64,000 bases of DNA from Adiantum capillus-veneris (GCA_014529385.2 CM043953.1:93935342-93999341); one strand, 5' to 3'. Positions 35,255 through 45,558 are shown, counted from the first letter of the stretch. Translations and numbers: made by a program. Notes: generated by a model from the sequence alone, not told the origin.

Positions 35255-35572
35255 CATCAACCATATTGTACTTGATTCACTTTTTTAAAAAAGTGCAAAG
35301 GTAGATAATAGACCCAAAATAGTCACCCACAAGACGCATTGTTTGCAAAATTGACAATTGTACACATCATAAGCAAAATGAATTGATTGGCAAATATAAT
35401 AATGACAATTGTACAACATCATAGGCATAAAGAATTGATTGGCAAAAGGAACTGCGGTGACAAATGTAATAATATACATGGTTCAAAAAGACGTATAAAA
35501 TCCGTCTCATGATACATAAGCTATGAGAAACCCTAAACTAATGCTATCTAGCTACGGCTAAACTGACGTCGT

Positions 35573-36886
35573 CTAGTCAGACGTCTCATCGCGTCCAAGC
35601 GACGTATCTGTCGGATTCTGCAAAAAAAGACAATAAGACAGCTTTCAGTCAGTATAAACATATAACGACATTTATAAAACAATACAAAAAATAAAAAAGA
35701 GTAAACCCTAATACTAACCATACCGCCGCGAGAACTGAGAATGTCCATCAGGGCGTTTAAGCCCTTCCTGCCTGCGTACTCGCGCTCGTACGGTGTGGGA
35801 TCACGTCCTGTCATCGACCACTGTCAAAACATACAAAGATTTCATTATGTTAGAACTAAAAAACTCATAAACCCTAAACTATCGAACATGCATAAAGAGC
35901 AATGTGAAAACACTTACAAAATCGGCCTCAAATGATGCCCATCCACCGCTCCCCAAGTGGTGCGAGCTCCCTGCCTCTACTCGCGCTCTGGCTGCATCCT
36001 TTTGTTGCTTCCACTTGTCGGGATTCTCACGCGTTGCTTTCTTCGCATTCTTCCAATCTTCTTTGGCCAGCCAATCTGACCTGTTCCACCCATTCTTGAT
36101 TACTTTTTGCACTTCGGAACGCTTGTGTTTGCAGTATTCGCGCATTCGAATCTTCATCAGGTCTTCATTGAAGCGCTGATCCCGTGTTGGAACGGGAAAC
36201 TCATCATGAAGTATGCTGATGACTCTGTTTTTTAAATCACTTGGTACTTCACTCCATTTGTTTAGTATGTAGTGTCTAAACAGCTGAGAGCAAAGACCAC
36301 GCATGCGCGAAATCACCTTCTTGCCGTCATCATCCATGATGATGCCGTCGTTGATGTCGACGGAGTAAGGCAAGCCCTCTGGCCGGTGACGCGTGAACCT
36401 GGGTGTCCCGGCAGGGGTCTCTAGCGGCGTGTCGATGGGGGTACGGACGTCAGGTGTCTCCACCGGCGTCTGGGCCCCGAAGCGAGGAGTGTCGAGTGGG
36501 GTGGCTCTTGGCGGAGTAGGTAGAGGTGTGTAGCTTTTAGGAACAGTCAGCCGTGAAAAACCTGGCGTAGATGGCGATGTTGTGGCTGGTGTGGGGGCGG
36601 GCAAAGAAGGGGAGGGTAAAGAGCCTCGTCGAACACGAGGCGGTGTGGAGGCATCGGTGGCGGAATCCCCACAACAACCACCACCGCCACCACTAGAGCG
36701 CCGGTGTCTAGACGAGTGTGAAGCTCGTCTCGTCGACGCCGAAGCTTCAGAGCGCGCCGAATGCTCCGAAAGAGAGGGAGATGCGGATGGAGTAGGAACG
36801 CGCGATGATGCGCCAGAGCGATGACGCTCCACGTACCACTGTCTCTGCTGCGGTGACAAAGAAGAAAGAAACTCCTCATCATCCAT
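35573..36886 (-). CDS. TNPA-like transposase (Transposase_24), three exons, 371 aa
   Basis: Start ATG at 36,886 follows a splice acceptor (TTTAATGCAG/GT). Exons by GT-AG rules: 36,886-35,918 (donor GTAAGTG), 35,820-35,719 (acceptor TTTTGACAG, donor GTTAGT) and 35,617-35,573 (acceptor TTTTTTGCAG, stop TAG). All junctions are phase 0, so the spliced frame is intact. Residues 1-165 are Ser/Pro/Thr-rich with repeated TP and ETP motifs, probably disordered. About 190-345 matches the Ptta/En/Spm plant transposase domain (LFRHYILNKWSEVPSDLKNR; MREYCKHKRSEVQKVIKNGW; then GRDPTPYEREYAG). In En/Spm the equivalent protein binds subterminal repeats and aids excision. It lies downstream of TNP2 on the same strand. 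Confidence 0.85.
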
Positions 36887-37158
36887 ACCTGCATTAAACA
36901 CACGAATATTTAAACTTAATATTGAATGAATAGAGTAGACAATGACGCAAAGACCATTAAATACAATGACGTAATGACGCATATAAATACAATGACGCAA
37001 TGAATCGAGTGATAGAAGAGGCAAGTCAAAAACTCAGAATTTTTAATCAAAAGATGTGAGCGCGAGTAGAAAAGAGCGTTATACACCATGGAAGGTACTT
37101 AGAGAGCCAGAGCTTTTACAACACGGAGCAAAATTGTTCAAATACAATATTTGTGACT

Positions 37159-39664
37159 TTAAGAGATCTCTCTCTCATCCTCGCATAACTCAGCATAACT
37201 TCCTATATCTATATAGAGCTCTCCGTTTAAACACATATCCTCTGTTTCATTTTGTAGCTCCTCTGCATGCACCCCATATAGAGTAGTAGCATCTTGATGC
37301 TCGTCTGGCACCACCGCAGCGGCTTCTGATTGAGCATCTTCTCTGATCTCCTCCATTGATGTCGTTGTGATTGGCACATGGTAGCCTTCATACGTCCTTG
37401 CACTACGAGGGGCTACCTCTATGACGTACCACCAGTTTGATGTAGACTTTGTAGGATGAAATATTACCTGCCAGAACCACATAACTTACATGAGAGCTTT
37501 CAAGCACATAACTTGTAAAAGGGGGATGTTAACTATTTACATACTTACTTGTTCACAATGCTCGGGTAGTACGAAAGTGTCTCTTAGGTCAGTCCATTTC
37601 TTAGTAGAATCCATCTCAAGAAAACCAGAATCTCCTCTACGCACAGTAGCGTTGCGACCCTCCATGATTATCTTGAACCATTGCACGTCGAACAAGTCGA
37701 CAAAAAATCCTCTGTAATCGATCCTCAAAATCTCTTGCAGCGTGCCGAAGTAAGTGAGTTCCGCCACCACAGGAGTTTTATCGATCCATCAGACGCTGTT
37801 TGCGGCCAATATTGCTCCATACGATCCACATTTCTAAGGTCAACTCTGGCTCCCAAAGTATCTTTCTTGCCGGTCAAATGGTCCCATAGTAGATTACCCA
37901 CATTCTTGAATATGTGCATTGGATCGAGCAAGTGATTGATCATGAGTCGGGGCCAGTATGGTAACTCGTACCATAGAGATAGTCTCTTCATCCCTGGAGG
38001 CAATCCGTCATCGCACATCTCCTTCTGCTCTAACCATGCTTGTGTAGACATCCTTGGTGGCTCTCTTCCCAAAAAGCCGTCGCGTAACACATGATTCTCT
38101 GGAAGATACGCTTGATGACCTTCGTAGATTTGCTTCTTCAGTGAGGGTGCCCTACATGCATTCAGTCTAGGTCCACATGTGACACATGCTCTGTATCCAC
38201 TTGTTTGAAGCCCTGCATGTATACACATGATAATAGATCAACTATGGGAAAAAATAAGATTTACAGTGTCTGAGTGAGGAGTGTCAATAGATCACCTGAG
38301 CATTCTGTTAGCCCGGGATAGTCATGCATGGTCCACATTAGAATGCCTCTGATCAAAGCATTCCGTCGTCCTGTGTGTCGGCTCATATCCACCACCTCTA
38401 TGCCAATCCACAATTGTTGTAGCTCTTCCAATAGTGGACGAAGATACACATCCATATTCCCCACTTTATATCGCCCTGGCACAATCAAGCTTAGCCATAG
38501 GTGCCCCTTCTTCGTAGTCAACCACGGGGGAATGTTGTAGTTGACGATGACAACGGGCCATACACTGTAAGATGTTGATCTTTGACCAAATGGATTTACG
38601 CCATCCATAGCCAGGCCTAAGCGCAAATTTCGAGCTTCCCTGGCAAAATCCGACCATGTTCCATCTATATGTTTCCACGCTACGCAATCTGCAGGAATTC
38701 GTAGCACACCATCCGAAGATTTATTCTCCTCATGCCATGATGCTAGGGCGGCCATGGACTTACATTCGAAGAAATGCTTGATGCGAGGAAGCAGAGGAAA
38801 ATGTCGCAAAACCTTTTGTGGAATTTTTGTCCCGTGGAGATCTACTCGATATCTTTCGGAATCACATTTCGGACACTTCTCCATGTCTATGTATTCCCCT
38901 CTGAAAAGAATGCAGTCATTAGGACAAGAGTGGATAGAATTGTAATCCATCCCCAAGTTTCGCAAAATCTTTCTTGCTTCATCTCGGGAATCTGGCATCA
39001 CATTGTCAGCTGGTAGTATGTGCTCTTTCAGCAATCTACACAACATAAAAATATGATACAGTCGTGTAAAAATCTATCAGATCATTATACATTTAGAGTT
39101 CTATTAAAGTAAACTAATTGTAATAGATCACCTGAAAAGCGCTGTGACGCTAGTGTCACTCCATCCAAACTTTGCCTGCATGGTGAGAAGAACCAGGAGT
39201 GCTTTCAATCTAGACATACGTGCTCCATTATACAATGGCGTATCGGCTTCACTTTTCATATCATCATAGATAAGCCTTTCTGAATCCATGATCGTCTCGA
39301 TCATTTCATCAATCTCGGGCTCAAACATTGCCTCGTTGGGAATGTTCTCTGCATGATCATCCCCCGAGCTGTCAGAGGCTACATCTTGTGGCCTCACATA
39401 TGCTGCTTGACCAAAGCGCCTGCGAACACGTCTATTGGGTTGCAAGATTGCTGCTTGTTGGCCAGCGTCAGAGTCCGACGAGTTATAATTGGCAACAACT
39501 CGATCTATAATAGATGGATCGAACTCCCCAAATTCGCGAACGTGCTGCAAAGAAACACGTCTTGTCCGTCGCACAGCATGCTTGCATTGATTACAAGGAC
39601 AGAAGACCCTCATTGAGAGATAGGTGTTTCGGTTGGACGGTCCCACATCCTCGTCGCTACTCAT
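37159..39664 (-). pseudogene. TNP2 transposase (Transposase_21), internally deleted
   Basis: Catalytic transposase of CACTA elements. ATG at 39,664. Exon 1 (39,664-39,132) carries the transposase-associated zinc region (FCPCNQCKHAVRRTRR). Exon 2 (39,035-38,296) holds the Transposase_21 core (CPNDCILFRGEY, CPKCDSERY, DGVNPFGQRSTSYSVWPV, YNIPPWL). Exon 3 (from 38,212) continues with LDPMHIFKNVGNLLWDHLTG. The reading phases agree across both introns, and both donors are GTGATCTATT. After about 37,790 the frame shifts directly into the DUF4216-like tail (VAELTYFGTLQEILRIDYRG), which ends in a last exon at 37,481-37,159. The DUF4218 region that normally lies between is missing. The deletion plus frameshift make full activity unlikely. 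Confidence 0.88.
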
Positions 39665-39726
39665 AATGAGGATAAAAAACTTATAACCTGGACAACAAAT
39701 TTAATATTCTATTGGCATTCTTCGTC

Positions 39727-39729
<3 letters not shown>

Positions 39730-39772
<43 letters not shown>
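39730..39772. repeat. (CT)n microsatellite in the CACTA element
   Basis: CT run of about 21 units just upstream of the TNP2 start. Confidence 0.95.
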
Positions 39773-39774
<2 letters not shown>

Positions 39775-40059
39775 ACCTCACATTCTCTAGTCATGTCCAA
39801 TCCCAGCACACCTCGGTCTAGAGGTGCACGGAGATCAGAACCACCGGGTTATAATCTCGTCTTTATTGGTCAATACCTATATTTGTGGGTACAAGAAATC
39901 TACACACCCACGTCTACATGATACTGCATGTAGTGGACAAAACCCCTTTGCCTCTTCTCTAGCTGTAGCACTTCACTTCATCTTAACATCTTTTCACAGT
40001 AGATCTTTTCACTGTTCGTCTAACTCTAAACCCTAAACCGTAAGTAATTCTTGCGTGGA
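39773..40059 (-). promoter_or_regulatory. Presumed 5' region of the CACTA transposase unit
   Basis: Non-coding DNA between TNP2 and the captured HMA fragment. No certain TATA box or transcription start can be named. Confidence 0.3.
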
Positions 40060-40143
40060 CTCGATCTAACGTAAATAAGCGTAAATCTAAATAAACGTAA
40101 ATCTAACTAAAAATAAAGCTAAATCTAATTTAACGTAAGTCTA
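40060..40143 (+). repeat. ACGTAAATCTAA-rich repeat, left copy
   Basis: Matches 40,352-40,450 (shared order: CGTAAATCTAAATAAACGTA, then AAAAATAAA, then CTAAATCTAATTTAA, then GTAAGTCTA). The two copies flank the HMA gene fragment. Confidence 0.8.
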
Positions 40144-40351
40144 ATGACTAGAGGTTGTCTAGATGGTCATTGTGTCGGGGATGTAGTGACTCTTGCCGCC
40201 CTGAAGATCCACCTTCTTCCCTATCTTCTGAAGACATTTCACCAGTACTTTTGGATCGACGGAGCCCACCATGAGTGAAGGCAGCAATAGCCTATATTCC
40301 ATTGAGGGCTTTCTTCACCCGCTTCATGCAGGCATCGCAGTCTATGGAGAC
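40144..40351 (-). pseudogene. Captured host gene fragment: heavy-metal-associated (HMA) domain
   Basis: The minus strand encodes VSIDCDACMKRVKKALNGI, the metal-binding loop (CDAC, a CxxC motif) and first helix of an HMA domain as in plant HIPP/ATX1-like metallochaperones. After a frameshift it encodes VGSVDPKVLVKCLQKIGKKV, the second half, whose VDP.KVL..L.K.GKK pattern is characteristic. The middle strand is shortened. It then runs out in GGKSHYIPDTMTI and a stop. It cannot make a full domain as it stands. It lies inside the CACTA element on the same strand as the transposases and is flanked by direct repeats, so I read it as a transduplicated host fragment. Confidence 0.72.
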
Positions 40352-40450
40352 CTAAATCTAATCTAATATAACGTAAATCTAAATCTAGCTTAAATAAACG
40401 TAAATCTAGTTAAAAATAAACCTAAATCTAATTTAATGTAAGTCTACATA
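40352..40450 (+). repeat. ACGTAAATCTAA-rich repeat, right copy
   Basis: Diverged copy of 40,060-40,143 on the other side of the HMA fragment. About 15 bases longer by an extra unit. Confidence 0.8.
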
Positions 40451-40460
40451 TAACCTAATC

Positions 40461-40710
40461 TTTAACGTCTTTTAAGATAGTTTCCTACGACGTTATAACT
40501 CTCTTCTTCTTGTGTGTGTGTGCGCGTGTGTGGATGTGTGTGCCAATAAAAAGAGATAAATGGTATAACCTTTCTATCACCCATGCCAAGTATGATAGAT
40601 TGATTATGCCATTTCCCTCTTGAATAATAGGTCTTGAGTTCAACTCCTCGTCGGCTAGATCTTTAGGTCTTTTAATTTTAATTAGTTTCCTACGACGTTA
40701 AATTAGTTTC
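40461..40710 (+). mobile_element. tRNA-derived SINE, nested in the CACTA element
   Basis: Head with Pol III box A-like TATGATAGATTGATTA (about 40,591-40,606) and box B GAGTTCAACTC (40,636-40,646), then the body ending TAGTTTCCTACGACGTTAAA and a pyrimidine-rich tail. A preceding partial unit (40,461-40,511) ends with the same TTTCCTACGACGTTA, giving a dimer-like arrangement. Homologous copies at 44.4, 57.1 and 61.8 kb. Confidence 0.72.
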
Positions 40711-40937
40711 TCTCTCTTTCTCTTTCAATGTGTGTGCGTTTTTTTGGATCGTATGCATGTTTTCTCTCTCTTTTCCTCTCTCAATGTGTGCGTTTTTTGT
40801 TTATGCATGTTCTCTCTCTCTTTTCCTCTCTCAATGCGTGCGTTTTTTATTTATGCATGCTCTCTCTCTCTTTTTCTCTCTCAATGTGTGTGTGAATTCT
40901 TTCTTTATGTATGTGTGTGTGCGTTTTTGTTTTTGTT

Positions 40938-40979
<42 letters not shown>

Positions 40980-41187
40980 AACACTATGTGTGTGTGTGTA
41001 TGTGTGTGTGTGAGAGAAAGAGAGAGGGAGAGAGAAAGAGGGGAAGGGAACATGAGAATGAGGAGAGGGAAGGAGCATACCTGGCTCTCCTTCCTCTCCT
41101 CGTGTGTGTGTGTGTGTGTGTGGAGAAGAAAAAGAGAGAGAGAGAGAGTGAGGGAGAGCGTTACCTGCTCTTTGCTTGAGGGCGCCG
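40711..41187. repeat. Compound (CT)n/(TG)n/(AG)n tracts
   Basis: CT run at 40,941-40,976, TG runs near 40,986-41,012 and 41,102-41,122, AG runs near 41,013-41,040 and 41,128-41,148. Four imperfect copies of a T-rich motif containing TATGCATG.TCTCTCTC lie at 40,750-40,870. Long frames here are repeat artefacts. Confidence 0.85.
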
Positions 41188-41216
41188 AAAAACTCAGATC
41201 TGAGATCTGAGTTTTT
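41188..41216. repeat. Perfect inverted repeat near the CACTA right end
   Basis: AAAAACTCAGATC and GATCTGAGTTTTT are exact complements around TGA. Confidence 0.93.
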
Positions 41217-41247
41217 GGGCGCGCTCGGTTATTTTTTTACCCCAGGC

Positions 41248-41305
41248 GGCGTCGCTATGAGCGTCGCAAATTTACAAAGAAATTTGCGACGCTCATAGCA
41301 ACGCC
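41248..41305. repeat. Right subterminal hairpin of the CACTA element
   Basis: Two 26-base arms (41,248-41,273 and 41,280-41,305), complementary at 25 positions, flank ACAAAG. Each arm holds GCGTCGC/GCGACGC motifs like those of the left array. Confidence 0.93.
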
Positions 41306-41356
41306 GGGAATTTTTTTTTGGAGCGTCGCTAATATGAAGAGCCTCTTGTAGTGATT

Positions 41357-41915
41357 CTTTTGATTTAATGAATATAATATACCCACAAAATGGTGAATCC
41401 AAAATTTTCCATGTAAGAAACCTAAGAGGGGACAATCTTGATACCACAACAACCTAGAAATATACATTAAAGAGCAGGTAAAAGTGAGAGCATCCAATAT
41501 TAAGTGCAAGCAAAGGAGAAAGAGCAGGTGCAACTCATACATAAAGCCCAACATTAACTAAAAGCAAATGAATAAGAGAAGATGCAAGTCAAAGAGAAAA
41601 TGCAAATTTTTTAAGGAATAAGCAAGAGATGTGACAATGTGAAAATTGACTCCAATTAGTGGTAGGAACACTTCAAAGCTCAAAGTTGAGATGAGATCGA
41701 TTAAGAAGCTCATAATAACATGAGATGAGATTGAGAACCAGCTAGGTTCAACTTCACATTAATTACTAAATTGATAGACAAAGCGAGTATAAACAAAAAT
41801 TTATTTTAATTTAGTGGCAATAAAGCATAGAAAGTTTAAATTTGTCATATGAGAATCACCTAGACCATATGGATAGATTGTCCATAAAAGAGAAACCATG
41901 AAGGGTTATTTTTCT
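41357..41915. other. Flank right of the CACTA element
   Basis: A TGGTATCAAGAT-like sequence on the minus strand near 41,430 resembles a primer site, but no LTR could be matched. No gene seen. Confidence 0.3.
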
Positions 41916-42793
41916 CTAGTTCGGTAAAGGCTTTGGCATAGCCAAATGACTTAGCCTCTTTTCTATGGCATTTAATCGATTAACGGCCATCCTCAAAGCT
42001 CTAAGATCACTCTCTAGAGTAGTAACTTGCTCCTTTAATGCCACAACATCCTGATTATGCTCTATGGAACACATAGAGAAGTGTTCGATAGACTTGTTTT
42101 GAAATTCTTGCATCAAAGAAAAAAGGTCACGTTGATTTTCTCCCAATCGAATAATATCTTTCTTCATGTCCTTCAAAGATGAAATTATCTCCTAGCCTCT
42201 CAAAGACTTTCATCATTGCTAACATGAGATCCTTGGCCTTATTGTTGAATATCCTCCAAATAACCTTTGCATTGCAATTGGTTTTCAACGTGGAAAACAA
42301 AGTCGTCTTCAATCATCCTTAAACATTTTGAAGAATCTTTAGTTTGATCTTGACTCTTAGAGCGTGCAAGTTGCTTTACATTCCTGATAGTATTATGCTT
42401 GGGAAGCATTGGCATGATGATGACCTCATTGGAATTGTGTGGCCCTTCAACAACAATACCTAGGGAAGAATTGAAAGGGCTATTAATGTCTATAACAGAA
42501 AAAAAAAATTCTTCTTAAATTGTCAAAAATATCATCTTTATATCCCTAACTCAATCTATGAAGTAGTTTGCACCTTCGATTTGGTTCCTTGAGCATGCAA
42601 GTTGCTTTGCATCTCTTACTTTAGCATGCCTTGGAGGGGTTGATAAGATAACCTCATTGGAATCATATGGTTCATTGACTAAAGCAGCTGAAGTTCTTAA
42701 TGTATTGAAAGGATTTTCTATCACTGAAAGAACTTTTTGTTTTAATGTTTCTTCTTCGCAATTTGATAAACAAAAGAAAAAAAAAAGATTCAT
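41916..42793 (-). pseudogene. Unrecognised coding remnant with coiled coil and internal repeat
   Basis: Minus-strand frames 42,793-42,551, about 42,490-42,300 and 42,312-41,916 read as one decayed protein. The last part (SIEHNQDVVALKEQVTTLES, then LRALRMAVNRLNAIEKRL) has heptad-like hydrophobic spacing and probably forms a coiled coil. Two diverged segments repeat in tandem: YDSNEVILSTPPRHAKVRDA followed by KQLACS (near 42,650), and HNSNEVIIMPMLPKHNTIRN followed by VKQLARS (near 42,400). Stops and frame changes interrupt it. I recognise no family. Confidence 0.4.
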
Positions 42794-43273
42794 GATGTTT
42801 TTCTTTTATTAAGGATTCATTTTAAATTTCTTATAGATTCTATCAAAACTACATAACACCCCTCTCCTATACATTGATTCGACATATTATCACACATGGG
42901 TGTTACATTACATGGCTTTCTAGATGACAGCGGAAGAAGAAGGCATACCTTCGTTTAACGACTCTCAAGAAATTTTCTTGGAAATGGTGTGTTTGTGCAA
43001 GGCAAGACAATAAGGATAGGGCCACGAAGCTATGAGCTTCTCTCCATATACAATTACCTACCCTTGCATTTGAAAGGCATGTGGCACTATGCAAGACACT
43101 TATATGGGAAAAATAATTCAATATTATTAGTCAAAGGCTCTTGAAAGAAGATGTCGTTCTTGCCAATGCCTTGGTTGACATGTATGCCAAATGCGGTGTA
43201 CTTCAAAAAGCACAAAAAATGCTTGAGGAGATGCCTTTTTAGCATGGTGTCTCTTGGACTCCATTGATTATAA

Positions 43274-43275
<2 letters not shown>

Positions 43276-43305
<30 letters not shown>

Positions 43306-43317
43306 CATATATATATG
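43276..43317. repeat. (AT)n tract with TGTATA/TATACA centre
   Basis: Self-complementary AT-rich tract between PPR fragments. Confidence 0.9.
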
Positions 43318-43917
43318 CTGAATAGGGGCAAGGCTAAGAAGCACAAAAAGTGTTTGAGGAACTACCTCTCCAAGATGCCCTCTCTTAGAGTGTTATGACT
43401 GCGGGATATGCAAGCCCTGGACTGATTTTAGAGGATGCAAAGTGATGGCATCTCTAAAAATGCAATCACTTACGCTTCCATCTTCAAGGCATGTCGCATC
43501 ACTCAAGATTTCGATATGGACAAAATAGTTCGCAATGATATTGTTACTAACGTAGATGAAATTACCTACACTTTTGTTTTGAAGACATGAAATTCACGAT
43601 CATATTTGGTCAACATGTATGCCAAATATCTTCCTACTTCACAAAACATAAAAAGTTCTTGAGGAGCTGCCTGTTCGAAATGCCCTCTCTTGTAATGTTT
43701 TAACTGCGGGATATATCCAACAGTGGTAGGGCCAGTAAGCTCTGGGCTATTTTCAAAGCATGTGAAGCAAGGAATTCTCTATAGATGCAATTACCTAGGC
43801 TTGCATTTGAAAGGCATGTGACACTACGCAAAACACTTATATGGGCAAAATACTTCACGTCGATATTATGAGTCAAAGACTCTTGACAGACATGGTGATG
43901 CAAGTGAGCAAAGCAGT

Positions 43918-43969
43918 AAGAGAAATAGCAAGCAAGAGAGACAAAGAGAAATAGCAAGCAAGAGAGACA
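43918..43969 (+). repeat. 26-bp tandem duplication
   Basis: AGAGAAATAGCAAGCAAGAG followed by AGACAA occurs twice in succession. Confidence 0.9.
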
Positions 43970-44354
43970 ATGAAGGAGTGCAATGCATTGACCCCAACAA
44001 CGGGGCAAGGCCACAAAGCTCTGCTTTGTTTTCAAGGGATGCGAAATGAGGGTGTCTCTGCAGATCAAATTACCTATGCTTTGGTCTTGAAGGCTATGCT
44101 TACATCTTGAAGGGATGGGCCATTACGCAAGATGCCTACATGGGAAAAAAGATGCAATCACCTATGCTTTGGTTTCGAAGACTATGCTTACATCTCAAAT
44201 GGCTGTGGCATTACACAAGGTGTTGAAACTGGCTCCACTCCTTACCTAAATCAAGTTTCCATGTTTTCTCCAATCCGGGGCCATGTTTATCTCTCTTTTT
44301 TTAAAAAGGTTGTTATCTTGAATTTTTATTCATCTCTCTCTCATTCTATTTCTC

Positions 44355-44460
44355 TACCATTTTCCTCTTCTTCTTGAACAAGAGGTCTTGAGTTCAGCTC
44401 TCCTCAAGGTCTCTTGGATAGTTTCCTACGACGTTAAAATACTCTACTTCTTCATATTCT
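44355..44460 (+). mobile_element. SINE fragment
   Basis: Retains box B region CTTGAGTTCAGCTCTCCTC (44,388-44,406), GGTCTCTTGGATAGTTTCC and TACGACGTTAAAAT, in the order of the other copies. The 5' half with box A is missing. Confidence 0.7.
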
Positions 44461-44484
44461 GCTTGTCTTGTTTTTTCTTTTTTA

Positions 44485-44489
<5 letters not shown>

Positions 44490-44521
<32 letters not shown>
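44490..44521. repeat. (CT)n microsatellite
   Basis: Pure CT run beyond the SINE fragment. Confidence 0.95.
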
Positions 44522-44524
<3 letters not shown>

Positions 44525-44532
44525 ATCTAGAC

Positions 44533-44890
44533 TTTGTTTAGAAGATCTAAAGTGAGGGCAAAATAATTCAAGATGATTTTTTTTAAAAAAAAATGTTCCG
44601 CTTTCTTCTTGCCAATTCCTTTATCAACATGTATGCACACACATGCCAAATGTGGTGTACTTCAAAAACAACATAACATGCCAAATGTGGTGTACTTCCG
44701 TGCGGCGGCACTGCATTGTTTAGAAGATCTAAAGTGAGGGCAAAATAATTAAAATGATTTAAAAAAAAAAATGTTTTGCTTTCTTCTTGCCAATTCCGTT
44801 AACATGTATGCGCGCGCATGCCAAATGTGGTGTGCTTCAAAAACATCACATGCCAAATGTGGTGTACTTCTGTGCAGCGGCATTGCAGCC
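44533..44890 (+). repeat. 182-bp tandem duplication of PPR-derived sequence
   Basis: Two units, about 44,533-44,714 and 44,715-44,890, each run from TTGTTTAGAAGATCTAAAGT through an A-run, CTTTCTTCTTGCCAATTCC (PPR ...LLANS), ATGTATGC and two ATGCCAAATGTGGTGT repeats. Confidence 0.88.
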
Positions 44891-44990
44891 CACCATTTTT
44901 TATTTGAAAAAAAAAAAACTTACCAAACAATCGCCACCCGAGCAGCGCTCTCTCTTATTTGGCCCACGCCCACACCACGTTCGCTGTTGC

Positions 44991-44994
<4 letters not shown>

Positions 44995-45039
<45 letters not shown>

Positions 45040-45119
45040 GCTCTGTGGTGGAGTTCTGCCTTGCATACCGTGGAGGAGTTCGACTGCATAGAGCAAGAAA
45101 CATCTCTCTCTCTCTCACT

Positions 45120-45150
<31 letters not shown>
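44995..45150. repeat. (CT)n and (AC)n tracts
   Basis: CT run 44,995-45,034, a short CT run near 45,100-45,118 and an AC run 45,121-45,150. Long apparent ORFs on both strands here follow from the repeats. Confidence 0.93.
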
Positions 45151-45152
<2 letters not shown>

Positions 45153-45417
45153 CCACACACACCTGGAGGTCCTTTCAGCGAGCTGCGAGCTGGAGGTCCT
45201 TTCAACGACCTGCAGTGGAGCGCACAAGCTTGGCCAGACAATGGGCTGCAGATAGCTCGGCCAGACGATGAGCTGGGCTTGCACAACCATATTGATATTG
45301 AAACAGATCTCTCTCTCTTTCTCTCTCTCTCTGTCTCATGCTCACCTCTAGTGGAGGGAATAGCAGGTACCGCAGTCAAGCACTGGAGGGAATAGCGGGT
45401 ACTGCAATCAAGCACTG

Positions 45418-45550
45418 GCGGGCAGAGCCTCGGGCGATGATGGCAATGGGCAGAGCCTTGGGAGATGATGGCAATGGGCAGAGCTTCGGGTGATAGCTGC
45501 AACGTAGAAGACGATGCCAATGGGCAGAGCCTCAGGCGATGATGGAAATG
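45418..45550 (+). repeat. Minisatellite, unit about 33 bp
   Basis: GGGCAGAGCCTCGGGCGATG-like units recur four times (about 45,420, 45,454, 45,477, 45,522), with GATGGCAAT between. Confidence 0.8.
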
Positions 45551-45555
45551 GTGGC

Positions 45556-45558
<3 letters not shown>

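Larger units (their letters stand above)
34961..41353 (-). mobile_element. Complete CACTA (En/Spm-type) DNA transposon, 6,393 bp
   Basis: Termini are CACTACAAGAGG (34,961) and its complement CCTCTTGTAGTG (ending 41,353), flanked on both sides by ATT, the 3-bp target duplication typical of the superfamily. Both ends carry GCGACG/CGTCGC subterminal motifs. Two transposase-related genes are on the minus strand: an intact TNPA-like gene and a broken TNP2. The right third, probably promoter side, contains a host HMA-domain fragment, microsatellites and a nested SINE. Termini and target duplication are perfect, suggesting fairly recent insertion. TNP2 loss suggests it cannot move without help. Confidence 0.95.
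42905..44250 (+). pseudogene. Pentatricopeptide-repeat (PPR) gene remnants
   Basis: Several PPR units in broken frames on the plus strand. Examples are ITYPC..KACGTMQDTYMGK (near 43,055), VVLANALVDMYAKCGVLQKA (43,151-43,210) followed by QKMLEEMPF, AITYASIFKACRITQDFD (43,462-43,515) and GHKALLCFQGMRNEGVSADQ (near 44,011). PPR proteins bind organelle RNA; this wording (ANALVDMYAKCG, YA.I.KACG) is typical of PLS-class proteins expanded in ferns and lycophytes. At least two copies of the same stretch are partly tandem. Many stops, an AT microsatellite (43,276-43,317) and indels rule out function. Confidence 0.8.

Noticed and set aside
40023-40040. CTAAACCCTAAACCG as interstitial telomere
   Set aside because: Less than two units; part of the AAATCTAA-type repeat background.
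41428-41440. TGGTATCAAGAT on the minus strand as a primer site pairing with the LTR at 34,055
   Set aside because: The sequence beyond it shows no similarity to the LTR at 33,726-34,055, so a single small element split by the CACTA is not supported.
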